From Gracilaria caudata (lineage: Eukaryota > Rhodophyta > Florideophyceae > Gracilariales > Gracilariaceae): a stretch of 64,000 bases of DNA. The stretch is taken from contig JASCIV010000023.1 in the NCBI GenBank assembly GCA_030374735.1, positions 1 to 64,000 on the forward strand, given 5' to 3'. The translations under genes were made by a program, and so were the position numbers. Within the stretch, counting starts at the first letter, position 1, and each line of letters opens with the position of its first letter. Positions 18,793-28,089 of the stretch are shown in pieces. The notes below the pieces were generated by a model. That model saw only the letters and a program-made list of their open reading frames with translations, was not told the DNA's origin and did no database searches.

Positions 18793-19320
18793 GGGCGCCC
18801 CTGTTAAAACGCAAGCGTGCTCTTTTCGGGAAGCGCACTGGCTTCAACCTTCTGCGTCAAGAAGAGTGAAGAGCGGGTCTTTAGAACCAGTCCCAAGTGC
18901 ACATCTGCGTCTGTTGAGCAAGATCAGCGCATGTATCCTTTTAACCCTCCTAGCATCGAGATGGTGTAGAGCTTTTTCTTGTGCGATTACCTATCCGATA
19001 CTCTTCGGAGAGGAAGTGCTTATGATATGGGATAGAATGACCAATGGTGGCGTATTGAAAACTTTACCCTTTGTAACGTAATCACAAATACAATAAAAGG
19101 TTCTCTTTTTACAAGGAAAAAGCCTCTGGATTTGAGCTCATTTGCATTCTTAAAAGCACAGGGGAGCTCTTCAGGTTGAGCTCCTTGTTTATCCCAGCAG
19201 TTGCCTTCCTAGCCGTCAATCTGCATTCAGTCTATGGAAGTCATAAACGCTTGGAAGCTGTTCTGCGTGTTCCCTATTTAACCCAGTTTACAGGACTTGA
19301 CTTCACTTGTAACACGGAAG
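18793..19320. promoter_or_regulatory. Divergent promoter region, INTS11-like / inositol-3-phosphate synthase
   Basis: About 530 bp between divergent ATGs. A TATTTAA box at 19275-19281 lies 40 nt upstream of the inositol synthase ATG. Three GAGCTC sites occur between 19130 and 19185. Confidence 0.45.
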
Positions 19321-20943
19321 ATGACGGACAATACCGAACAGCGTAAGAGAAGCACTAATAGAGTTGTTGGAGCGATTACCGCCTTAGGTAAACTTACGGT
19401 AAACAGCTCTAACGTGGATTTGAATGATGATTACATTCATTCGCGTTTTCAGTATAACTCGGTAAAGGCGGTGCTTGATGAGGCTGGAAATGTAGTTGCA
19501 ACGCCTACAGAACGAGTTTATCATTTTCGGACCAGAACTCCGTCAAGGAAGTTGGGACTTCTGCAAGTAGGATGGGGTGGTAATAACGGGTCCACCGTTA
19601 CTGCCGCGGTCGTAGCTAACGAGAAGGATATCACTTGGGAAACCAGAAATCATGTGCATGTTCCAAATTACAATGGATCCTTAACTCAAGCAGCGACTCT
19701 AAGGATTGGGTTTGATGAACATGGTCGTGATGTATTCGTGCCCTTCAAGTCTGTCGTTCCAATGGCAAACCCAAATGACATAGTGTTAGGTGGGTGGGAC
19801 ATTTCCGGCCTCAACCTCGCTGACGCGATGGATCGCGCTGGAGTACTGGAGCCGGAATTGAGGCGAAAGCTTCGACCTTATATGGAGAACATGAAACCGT
19901 TACCAGCAGCGTTTGACAAAAAGTTCATCGCTAAGAACCAAATTCCTAGAGCCGACAACATAATTCAGACCGAAGACAAACAAGTACAGCTAGAACATCT
20001 CAGGGAGGACATTCGCAACTTCAAGAAAAGAAATGGCTTGGAGTATGTGGTGGTAGTATGGACAGGCAATTCGGAAAGGTATGCGGTTGAAGGTGAGGGT
20101 CGAAACGACACTGCCGATAGTCTATTGGCGTCTATCCAAGCGTCTGACCCGGAAGTGTCTCCGTCAACGCTTTATTGTGTAGCAGCGATCCTGGAAGGAT
20201 GTCCATACGTTAACGGTTCGCCCCAGAATACTTTTGTCCCCGGAGCGATAGAACTTGCCAAGAGACACAATGTTCTGATATGTGGGGATGATTTCAAATC
20301 TGGACAAACCAAGATGAAGTCTGTCCTTGCAGACTACTTGATTGGATGCGGTATAAAGATTAAGACCATGGTGACATACAATCATCTCGGAAACAATGAT
20401 ATGTATCAATTGACGGATGAAGTAATGTGGAAACCAAAGTCGGCTTCTAAGTCACGGGTAATTGAAGATATCGTAGATTCCAATGGAACATTATACAAGG
20501 GTGGCAGCGATGTACCGGACCACGTTGTTGTTGTGAAGTACGTCCCGTTTCTCGGCGATTCGAAACGCGATGTATCTGAATATACGTCAGAGACATTCAT
20601 GGATTGTCACTACACTACAATCATGCACAACGAATGTCTGGACTCGGCATTGTGCGCACCACTAATCCTGGATCTAGCAATTTTCGCCGAGTTGTTCTCT
20701 CGGGTCGAGTATGGTATAGAGGGTCCAAATGGGTCGACAAAGGAAATGGTATACTCGAGTATGGAAAGTGCACTAAGCGTGTTGGGATTCTACATGAAAA
20801 TACCACGCACGCCAGCAGGAGAACCTATCGTAAACGCTCTGGGTCGACAAAAAACATGTATTGAAAACATGCTAAGGGCGTTAGTTGGACTACAACCAGA
20901 GAACAACATGTTACTCGAAACAAAATGCCCAGCTTTAGATTAG
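19321..20943 (+). CDS. INO1: Inositol-3-phosphate synthase (MIPS)
   Basis: 540 aa from the ATG at 19321 (an upstream TTG is in frame but not needed). Converts glucose-6-phosphate to 1L-myo-inositol-3-phosphate with NAD+, the first step in making inositol for phosphoinositides and phytate. All family signatures are present: GWGGNNGST for NAD binding, NGSPQNTFVPG, GDDFKSGQTK, YNHLGNNDM and DSKRDVSEYTSE. Length and order match eukaryotic cytosolic MIPS and no targeting peptide is seen. It converges with the HLIP gene, stops 15 bp apart. Confidence 0.97.
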   Translation: MTDNTEQRKRSTNRVVGAITALGKLTVNSSNVDLNDDYIHSRFQYNSVKAVLDEAGNVVATPTERVYHFRTRTPSRKLGLLQVGWGGNNGSTVTAAVVANEKDITWETRNHVHVPNYNGSLTQAATLRIGFDEHGRDVFVPFKSVVPMANPNDIVLGGWDISGLNLADAMDRAGVLEPELRRKLRPYMENMKPLPAAFDKKFIAKNQIPRADNIIQTEDKQVQLEHLREDIRNFKKRNGLEYVVVVWTGNSERYAVEGEGRNDTADSLLASIQASDPEVSPSTLYCVAAILEGCPYVNGSPQNTFVPGAIELAKRHNVLICGDDFKSGQTKMKSVLADYLIGCGIKIKTMVTYNHLGNNDMYQLTDEVMWKPKSASKSRVIEDIVDSNGTLYKGGSDVPDHVVVVKYVPFLGDSKRDVSEYTSETFMDCHYTTIMHNECLDSALCAPLILDLAIFAELFSRVEYGIEGPNGSTKEMVYSSMESALSVLGFYMKIPRTPAGEPIVNALGRQKTCIENMLRALVGLQPENNMLLETKCPALD

Positions 20944-20958
20944 ATACAAGTTATTTGA

Positions 20959-21435
20959 CTACAGGATTCCCAGAGTACGCAACATGAGCTCAACCTGCTC
21001 CGGAAGCGTGTAACCCGTCCAATACTCGGTTAATAAACCAGTAACGATAAAGAACATAGCAAGTCGACCATTGAGAGTCTCTGCATAAGGTACAAACCCA
21101 AATAACCTCGACGCCTCTCGCTCTTCTTTCAGGCGCTTTTCGCGAAGCTGTCGTGAATAATCCTCCAACACCGTTCGCTGTTTGATGAGTGTCATTTCAT
21201 CCAACTCCACCTTGCCTGGTACTTGTTCTTCGAACTGCGGTTTTGGAGGTGTGACAGGCTCAGGAGGCGGCGGATCAGAAGCCTGCACGTTTTTTGGGCG
21301 TTCTGGGTCGGTCGCTGTGGCACAGAGACGACGGATTGCTACACGGGAGGCAGACGAGTTCCGACAGGTTTGAACAGGTCGAAAACTGTTGAGCGCCAAG
21401 GACGACGGCGTCAAGAAAGCGGGTTGAGAATTCAT
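20959..21435 (-). CDS. One-helix high-light-inducible-type (HLIP/OHP) protein, plastid-targeted
   Basis: 158 aa from the ATG at 21435. Residues 1-45 are a Ser/Arg/Ala-rich, acid-free plastid transit peptide. A Pro-rich linker and a charged helix follow. The C-terminus (112-158) holds one chlorophyll-binding helix of the LHC superfamily: FVPYAE119-T-L-N122-G-R124-LAMFF, the E-x-x-N-G-R-x-A-M signature. HLIPs and one-helix proteins bind pigments in the thylakoid and protect photosystem assembly. Here the helix lies near the C-terminus with about 30 residues after it. Confidence 0.9.
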   Translation of the reverse strand: MNSQPAFLTPSSLALNSFRPVQTCRNSSASRVAIRRLCATATDPERPKNVQASDPPPPEPVTPPKPQFEEQVPGKVELDEMTLIKQRTVLEDYSRQLREKRLKEEREASRLFGFVPYAETLNGRLAMFFIVTGLLTEYWTGYTLPEQVELMLRTLGIL

Positions 21436-22970
21436 CTTGCCTAGAGGACCGAGCTCAAAGCAGGATGACACGAAGGTCTCGGAGACAGATAGGTAAGCAG
21501 GTGAGGATGAAGACTTCGCCGAAGCTGAGGAGTATCTACGGGCGAGGCGCACGGGCGGCTGCCCAAGAGGCGAGTGTGAAGAGCGAAAGGATCGAGATCA
21601 CCGCGACGCAGATAGAGTTCAACAACATCATGGACTATGGGAGTCGTGGACGGGTGGGGCATCGACAATGCCTGCCGCCATGTCCAATGCAGCTCGGACA
21701 CTTGGAAAGATAAACGTCAACCCAAATTGCTGAGATTACGAACTTTTGTTTCTGTGTGTGACGGCTTTCTTTCCTATTGGCCAGTATTCGTTTTGCTTTT
21801 CGAGAATTTTTCCTGGATGTAATTGGTCGCACTGGAGTTCTTTCGTGAAAATGCCAATGTGAACAATTACAGCGACGGTCGGGAGGCAAATGTCAGTGAG
21901 TGTAGAAAGCGCTGCGCAAAAGTTGCTCGAATAGATTCGAACTACATGAAGGAATTTCAATGTACATCTTAGTAGCCTCTTGGGTTACTTCATATGCTAA
22001 GTGGACCTGGTCCAGAACCAGGGGTTGCTAAGATAGCGGAACAAGGGGGCAAGTATATGTTTATGATTCGTTCCTTTCAGCACAGCGGAAGTGGAGGGGC
22101 GCTCAACACGAGCGGGCGGAACGTCGCGCCCCACGGCTCGGCGTGCAATTGGCCGCCACCCAAGAACGGGGCTGAGCGGCAGCGGCACAGCGAGCACTGC
22201 ACATGTGCAAAAAAAAAAAGAAAATGGCAGCGCATGATCGGTGGGCGAGCTCACGTGAGCGCTGCGCGTGTCCACAAGTACGACGGTAACTCACCGCTGA
22301 CCTAACGCCCAAGAATCAATGAAATTTGCACTGCTGCAGCTGCCGCGACCACCCTCTGCTCAAACCTCGCGCTGCGAGCGCTTATAAACCCAGCGGCAGC
22401 ACCCGCTCCCGTGCGAGATACGACGGCGGTCGCCTCTCCTCAATCAGTTCGTGCACTTCTCCTGCTATCCACCTATATCTTGCTGTCCGCCATTATCGTT
22501 CTTCAGTTCAGAATCCCGCGAAGCCTTCCTCATTCTGCTATCTAGTCGCTCTCGCTGTACGCTTCGACGCCTGTCTGCGGCTTCCTGTCGCGCACCTACG
22601 GCTTCAGTAGCACCGTGCTCGAGACTTCGGCTCACCTTCCGACCTGCAGTTGTGGCCACCCAGCCGTAATTGCTCTTCTGCTACTGTCGGCAGCAAATTG
22701 ATACTCGCCTCTGCGGTCCTATCAGCGAGCTACTTTCGTTCTCCAACCGCATCGCCCCCCTGCCCACGCCAAGTTATCCACACCGATATCGACTGTGGAT
22801 TGTCGATTTCGTAGCCAGCGCTTTCTATATATCGAAAGCTGTTCAAGAGCGCGTGAGACAACTGTCAGCACAAGGGTTCGACGCTGCGCCTTCGTTTCGG
22901 AGAGACTTGTGAGACCATATCTTCACTTCCTTGTCCCGCAAGTTTAGTCGCAGCCCAGCTATCCTCCCCA
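21436..22970. promoter_or_regulatory. Long intergenic region upstream of the OTU gene
   Basis: About 1.5 kb without a recognisable gene. It contains a palindromic GCTCACGTGAGC near 22249, a run of 12 A at about 22207, a TATAAA box at 22383-22388 and a pyrimidine-rich leader of nearly 590 nt up to the OTU ATG. A spliced leader intron is possible but I cannot fix its ends. Confidence 0.4.
22383..22388 (+). promoter_or_regulatory. TATA box, probably for the OTU gene
   Basis: TATAAA following a GC-rich stretch and followed by C/T-rich leader sequence. It lies about 580 nt upstream of the OTU ATG, so the 5' UTR would be long or spliced. Confidence 0.4.
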
Positions 22971-23546
22971 ATGAGGCGCAACTCGCACCGTCGAAGCCCG
23001 GTCTTCACCCCGATCCCTTCGTCGCCGTTCACGTCCACGTTCAGAAGCTCCACTCGCCGTCTTCTGTGGTACGCCACCGCGTTTCCGTTCGCCACTGTCC
23101 CTCCGCCACTGCGAGTTGTTCCGGTGCGAGGCGACGGCCGCTGTCTGTACCGCGCCATTGCGAAGAATCTGGCCAGTAGCGATGGTCGTCGGCTCTCGGA
23201 GAATTTGGAACGAGCTGACGCCGATGCACTGCGCGACATAGCGTGGCGTGAGATTTGTGTCGAGCGGAAGAAGGAGTTCCGCATGAAGCATATTATCGAA
23301 GGCAGCCATAGCTCTTATTGCGCGAATATGAGGAACCCCAGGTTCTACGCGGGTGAACCGGAGATGCTGGCGTTGTCTGATGTGCTCAAGAGGCCGATCA
23401 TGGTGTACTTGAGAACCGCTCAAGGGCAGCTGCGTAACATTGTTACGTATGGAGAGCAGTATGCCAAGGGAAGATTCTCAGCTCTCAAGACTATTCGGGT
23501 TCTCTACATGAACGGGAACCACTATGACGCACTTCTCCCAAGATGA
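22971..23546 (+). CDS. OTU-domain cysteine protease (deubiquitinase-like)
   Basis: 191 aa. The OTU catalytic residues are all visible: V-R-G-D55-G-R-C58-L-Y-R-A at the start of the domain and N-G-N-H184-Y-D-A-L at the C-terminus. It is a minimal OTU fold with nothing after it. The first about 45 residues are basic, Ser/Thr-rich and free of acids (MRRNSHRRSPVFTPIPSS), which looks like an organelle-targeting peptide, unexpected for a deubiquitinase. OTU enzymes cleave ubiquitin chains; a plastid role would be inference. Confidence 0.88.
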   Translation: MRRNSHRRSPVFTPIPSSPFTSTFRSSTRRLLWYATAFPFATVPPPLRVVPVRGDGRCLYRAIAKNLASSDGRRLSENLERADADALRDIAWREICVERKKEFRMKHIIEGSHSSYCANMRNPRFYAGEPEMLALSDVLKRPIMVYLRTAQGQLRNIVTYGEQYAKGRFSALKTIRVLYMNGNHYDALLPR

Positions 23547-24169
23547 TGCTTCAGTTTTTGGCGGCTTAGCCTTCTTGCGGATATCCTTAGTTACCCGAAG
23601 CCATAGAGTTGTGGGTTGTTCAATAATTCTTCCGGAATATCGTCACGGCTCCGAGCCTGTGCAAAATGTAGAATACCAGAAACGTTACAAACATCTAACT
23701 TTAAACTCTTCCCTCGTGGAGAACATCGCTCTTGTCCTTAAACGAGCTTTTCGATAGCTTTGATAATGGGCACGTACTCCTGTGTTCATCGAAACCCTGG
23801 CAGAAACCAAGGGTACGCAGACAGTATCTACCGTCGTACGTACCCTTGGTATCTACTAGATACCTATGGAACGTATCCTGAGGTTCGAAATGCGGCGAAA
23901 TATGGAACTCATCTCTGAACCACGAACTGTTCACTATGAACAGTTGATCATGCGTGTTTTGAGCTATTTTCGAGAGCAATGCAGAATCTCGCCGTTTCCT
24001 GAAATTCCTGCTCGAGCTGTTCAGTTATCTGTCAAGCGCATTCTCTCCTCAAGGAATCGTTAGTCCTATTCGGTGCTGCTTTGAACGATATTAAGCATTG
24101 TTCAAACGAGATTGATGATTCCCTACTCGTAAACCGTACAAACACTTGCCTACACTGAGCTCTTTAAGA
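23547..24169. other. Intergenic region with nested palindromes
   Basis: About 620 bp between the OTU stop and the next ATG. It contains the inverted repeats at 23806-23864 and a 65-codon open frame (23866-24063) with no recognisable family, which I do not call as a gene. Confidence 0.45.
23806..23864. repeat. Two overlapping inverted repeats
   Basis: ACCAAGGGTACG (23806-23817) pairs exactly with CGTACCCTTGGT (23839-23850) over a 21-nt spacer. Overlapping its right arm is a second perfect palindrome, GGTATCTA-C-TAGATACC (23848-23864). Confidence 0.85.
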
Positions 24170-25015
24170 ATGAACGCTCTAAGAGTGGGGGGTGTTCCTG
24201 AAGCTTTTAACGACCCCTTCTCGTTTGCCGATTTTGGCTCTCATGGGTTCACAGTCAGTCCTAGTTTCGTATCTTGCCCTGGTGGTAGTGGGTCCATGCT
24301 CAAAGGTGTGATGAGCAGGGAACTGGACGCAGCATTTGCTCTTACGGATTGCATTGTGGCAGCAATAGAGAACGGGGAACCAGTGCGAATAGCTGGACCA
24401 CTTGTGAAAAGTCCGCTTACATGGGCAGTGATCGTTAACCCCAAAGAAGTTATTGGCGTACAAGATTTGTCAGAGGCAACATGGGGAATATCACGGATGA
24501 ATAGCGGAAGTCATGTGATGGTCTACACACTCGCAAAGGAGCAGAACTGGCCACAAGAGCCAAAGTTCAAGGTTTGCGGTAATTTTAAAGGTCTACGGGA
24601 CTCGTTGGAAGAAGGATCTATTCATGCCTTTTTGTGGGAGCATTATACAACTAAGCCATACGCAGACCAGGGACTCGTGAAGATAATCGGTGGTATCCCA
24701 ACGCCTTGGAGTTGCTTTAGTGTAGTGGTTCGTGAAGGCTGTGAGAGACTTGATGAGGTTCACCGTATGACAGATGCCTTTGTTGAAGCCGGAAAGAAAT
24801 TTGTTGATGATGAAGGCAGTGCTGAAGGGATAACGCAGCGCCATGGAATGTCAAAAGACGACGCACTGGCTTGGATGGCGGGGGTGAACTATGCAGAGGG
24901 CGGGGAGCGCAAAGTTGACAGCAACATGCTTGAAAAAACGAGGCAAACGTTACTTCAAGCTGGGGTACTAAAAGGATTTGAATGCACCGGGGGCATAGCA
25001 TCATATCACGAATGA
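24170..25015 (+). CDS. Ca3427-like periplasmic-binding-protein-fold protein
   Basis: 281 aa from the first ATG. It fits the Ca3427-like branch of type II periplasmic-binding-protein folds: LRVGGVPEAF opening, CPGGSGSMLKGV, a conserved LDAAFALTD, the SPLTWAV strand, GISRMNSGSHVM, and the FLWEHYTTKP and TPWSCF motifs. The family occurs scattered in bacteria, fungi and algae and has no assigned ligand; related folds bind thiamine precursors and sulfonates. No signal peptide and no permease partner nearby, so it is probably a cytosolic binding protein or enzyme. Function unknown. Confidence 0.8.
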   Translation: MNALRVGGVPEAFNDPFSFADFGSHGFTVSPSFVSCPGGSGSMLKGVMSRELDAAFALTDCIVAAIENGEPVRIAGPLVKSPLTWAVIVNPKEVIGVQDLSEATWGISRMNSGSHVMVYTLAKEQNWPQEPKFKVCGNFKGLRDSLEEGSIHAFLWEHYTTKPYADQGLVKIIGGIPTPWSCFSVVVREGCERLDEVHRMTDAFVEAGKKFVDDEGSAEGITQRHGMSKDDALAWMAGVNYAEGGERKVDSNMLEKTRQTLLQAGVLKGFECTGGIASYHE

Positions 25016-25339
25016 CGAACAGTTCGTCACGAACTATCAACAATGCGTAATGCCTAGGAGGGTAGGAATTGTGAGGACAAGGAATCATGTAGATCCGTTC
25101 GGGAGACCGGCACTTTGCAAGACGTCAGCCACATCGAGAACCTATCGAATTCTTGTTACATTATATCAAAAGCAAGAAAGGCTATGGACATCTACCACAA
25201 ACTGTAGGTAGAGATATTGACGTACGGAGGTTTGCGTGAATCTAACACAATCGTGCACGTTTAGTGAGGAAGCCGGACTTTGACGTTCTGTGAATTAGTG
25301 ACCCTTTATGTTATATACAGCAGCGCATTACTCAGGTCT
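25016..25339. other. Convergent spacer, nothing recognised
   Basis: 324 bp between the Ca3427-like and LETM1-like stop codons; presumed 3' UTRs only. Confidence 0.5.
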
Positions 25340-27472
25340 TCAGTCGGCCAGATGAAGTTCATCCAAGGCGATTGAGATACTATCCTTCTGAGCTACTCTG
25401 TTGCTATCGAATGTAGCTTTCGACAAATCATTTAGAGAAACACGAGGACGACCATTTGCTGCAACTGGTTCTTGCGCTGTCGTATCGGGATCTAGATCAC
25501 TGCTCACTCTCCGCTTTGAGTCCAATCCATTCGTCTCCATATCCGAATCCTTGTTCCCGACCTTCGCTGAATCCCCAGCAAACATTCCGAACAAAAGCAT
25601 TTTCAGAAGAGATGCAAATAGTCCACTCGACTCTGACGAATCTGCAACTTTCTCAGAATCCTCATTCAACCCGTTCTCCTTTTGAAGAGACTTTTCATAG
25701 TTTTCATACTTACGCATCAGCGCCTGTCGTCTCTCACTGAAAGTCGAAGGAAAGAATTCAGGCCAATATCGTTGCAGGAGAGAGAAGATAAGAACATGGC
25801 CAACCGGTGTAAGAGGAGCGATCAAGACAATCGTGAATGGAATGAGGGTTAGCAGATCCTTGACAGTTCTTCGGATGGTACGAATTTCCCGTGGAGTTGG
25901 CGTATACCCCGTCACAGCCCGGCGGATAAGGCGCAGAGCGAACCGCAAATCACCAATAAACAATCGGACGCCTCTTGAATAGAACTCGATTCCATCACGA
26001 GTCTTCTTTGAAGATGACGCCATGAACTGACGCACCTGGGGCCAGCTCAATGTTGATGCACTATACAATGGCTCGTCGAGCCCAAGACGGGTTTTCAGAT
26101 ACTGTATATCTCCGGCTAACTCGCCTACACTGCTATCTTCGATTAAAAGAGGTTCCTGTTGTTCTACAAACAACTCCAGAGTCGCGAGGCGGTCATCCAA
26201 CTCAGTAAATTCAACAATCATCATCCGCTGTTCATTCATTGTCTCACGGTCACATTTATCAACTTCTTCTGCCATGCTAGCGAATATCTTTTCCATCTCC
26301 AATTGCAACACTCGCACCGCAAGTGTTCGACGAAGTGAGCTAACACAGTCATCCATCTCACGAATTTCCTTTGCACGAATTAGTTTACCAAGTTGATCTT
26401 CGCGCCGCAGTACTGCTTCTCGCTCTTTGCTGCTGTTGAAGAGCTGCTTCTCAAGATCTCCAATTTGCTCCCGCAATTGATATTCTCTCTCTTCATCTCT
26501 CACATCCAAGATAGTCACGGGAGGAAGAAGGGAGCTTTCCAATGTTTGTCCTGGTTGGGAATCGGATACAAAACCGTTTAATCTCTTCCATGTCATACCT
26601 GCGTTGTCCAACCAATTTGAGAGAAATAATCGCAACGCCGGAACGTCTATGGTTCCGTCATCGCGGACAAAATTTGTAAGAGCGTGCTGAACGTTTTGCC
26701 CAACGTTGCTCGCACGCCGTTTGAGAGTCTGTCCACTTTCCAAAACTGTTCGCTGCACAAGACGCACAATATCTTCCTTTTCAGCGTTTTTCGATTCCAT
26801 GTCGATATCTATATCTGCCACAGATTGCGCATCTTCTTCGGGACGCATTGGAGCATCTAGCAAAAACTCCAGAGAGGCGTCAACATCTACGTCGTAAGTA
26901 AGTTTTTGGGACTCGGTTTCTTGAAGAGCGGTATCCACATCGTCGAGCACCTGTTCAAGCTTCGCAATGAGCGTGGCAACATCATGGTCAACGGGAGATT
27001 CCGACGCTATGCGTCTGATTGCACGCAAATCCTTTCGTACTCTATGTGCAGTAGCTTGGGCCTCGGACACAGCCGATTGTGTCTCCGTGCCTAGTTCGGG
27101 AGGGTCAAGAAGGCCGAGAGCGAGACGTATATTAGCCTCTGCTAAACGAACAACCAGGCGAGTGTTCAATGAGCGCACACGATTGCTAACCTGACTATAT
27201 TCACTTGCTTGTTGTTTGAAGTCGTCAGATGTGGCAACGGTTTCGGGCTGCGTGACTGGAGGCGGTTGCGAGGAACGTGCGGACTGGGGCGTTTGAGGTC
27301 CTTGTGCACAGCTCTGAAAACGGCGAATGGTTCTGCGACGCGGGGATATTCGACAAGACGCACTGAGTGCTCCTCTGTACTGCGGAGCAAGCAGCGGCAC
27401 AAAAGTGGAACGGGGACGGCGAACCGAAGGTTCCATCGCGGATTGGCTTGTTGACGCGGCGGAGTCTGTCAT
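25340..27472 (-). CDS. LETM1-like protein, probably plastid or mitochondrial
   Basis: 710 aa from the ATG at 27472. The first ~60 residues are Arg/Ser-rich with few acids (targeting peptide). Residues about 60-480 are charged and largely helical with coiled-coil character and acidic stretches. Residues about 520-580 hold the LETM1 core: a basic lead-in (TYTPTPREIRTIRRTVKDLL), a Pro-containing hydrophobic helix (LIPFTIVLIAPLTPVGH) and the FPSTFSERR motif that ends the transmembrane part. The tail is acidic and variable. Mitochondrial LETM1 takes part in K+/H+ or Ca2+/H+ exchange and ribosome binding; plant plastid relatives are poorly characterised. Confidence 0.8.
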   Translation of the reverse strand: MTDSAASTSQSAMEPSVRRPRSTFVPLLAPQYRGALSASCRISPRRRTIRRFQSCAQGPQTPQSARSSQPPPVTQPETVATSDDFKQQASEYSQVSNRVRSLNTRLVVRLAEANIRLALGLLDPPELGTETQSAVSEAQATAHRVRKDLRAIRRIASESPVDHDVATLIAKLEQVLDDVDTALQETESQKLTYDVDVDASLEFLLDAPMRPEEDAQSVADIDIDMESKNAEKEDIVRLVQRTVLESGQTLKRRASNVGQNVQHALTNFVRDDGTIDVPALRLFLSNWLDNAGMTWKRLNGFVSDSQPGQTLESSLLPPVTILDVRDEEREYQLREQIGDLEKQLFNSSKEREAVLRREDQLGKLIRAKEIREMDDCVSSLRRTLAVRVLQLEMEKIFASMAEEVDKCDRETMNEQRMMIVEFTELDDRLATLELFVEQQEPLLIEDSSVGELAGDIQYLKTRLGLDEPLYSASTLSWPQVRQFMASSSKKTRDGIEFYSRGVRLFIGDLRFALRLIRRAVTGYTPTPREIRTIRRTVKDLLTLIPFTIVLIAPLTPVGHVLIFSLLQRYWPEFFPSTFSERRQALMRKYENYEKSLQKENGLNEDSEKVADSSESSGLFASLLKMLLFGMFAGDSAKVGNKDSDMETNGLDSKRRVSSDLDPDTTAQEPVAANGRPRVSLNDLSKATFDSNRVAQKDSISIALDELHLAD

Positions 27473-28089
27473 TGTACGTGAACGATGTGGACGCAGTGCG
27501 ATGCGAAAAGCATCTGCTACCAGACGGAAGCGACGGGAGCGCCGAGGAACGGCGTCATGAACCAATTTGGAGTGAGACAGCAAAGGGCGGACGGCGAAAG
27601 GGCGGCGTTCAAGTCATGGGCGATGTGCCTCGGGAGATGGCGCTGAGCGCGTTGGCACGCAGCAAGCAACTGATGAAGTGTGGCGCGTGTGCTGTGCGCG
27701 CCATGTGCAGTTGTCCAGATCTGGACGCACGTCTGAGCGATGTGCGGCTGGCGCCATCTCAAAGCGGTGGTTGGCCCTTTAAAAAAGATCCGAAATTTAC
27801 TGCTTTTGCCAACAGAAGCGACGTTGCTGCGCGCGCTGTCGTTGGGCCACTTGGCGCTGCCTGTGCGTCGCGAGCATTGGCGCTCAGCACGCCGCTTCGA
27901 TGTCACATTCGATGCTCGAGCTGTGAAGCTGCCATCGAAGCAAAGCTACAAGGGTATTGACATCTCCTCGCCGTGCCTGGCGGAGCGTTCCTGTTTGCGA
28001 GCGTCTTGGACCAAGACAAGACTCTTGGTGTGCTGCGATATCGTTCGATCTTTGCGCTTTCGTTTCGCGACGGATATTGCGCTTGAAGT
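27473..28089. promoter_or_regulatory. Divergent intergenic region, LETM1-like / DXR
   Basis: About 620 bp. Open frames run through it, but none has recognisable domains and composition is that of leader DNA. No clear TATA box. Confidence 0.35.

Noticed and set aside
23866..24063. 65-codon open frame with ATG
   Set aside because: Too short, no family, and it directly follows a palindrome cluster; more likely leader DNA or a chance frame.
27367..27960. 197-codon plus-strand open frame between LETM1-like and DXR genes
   Set aside because: It overlaps the LETM1-like N-terminus on the opposite strand and shows no domain or consistent composition.
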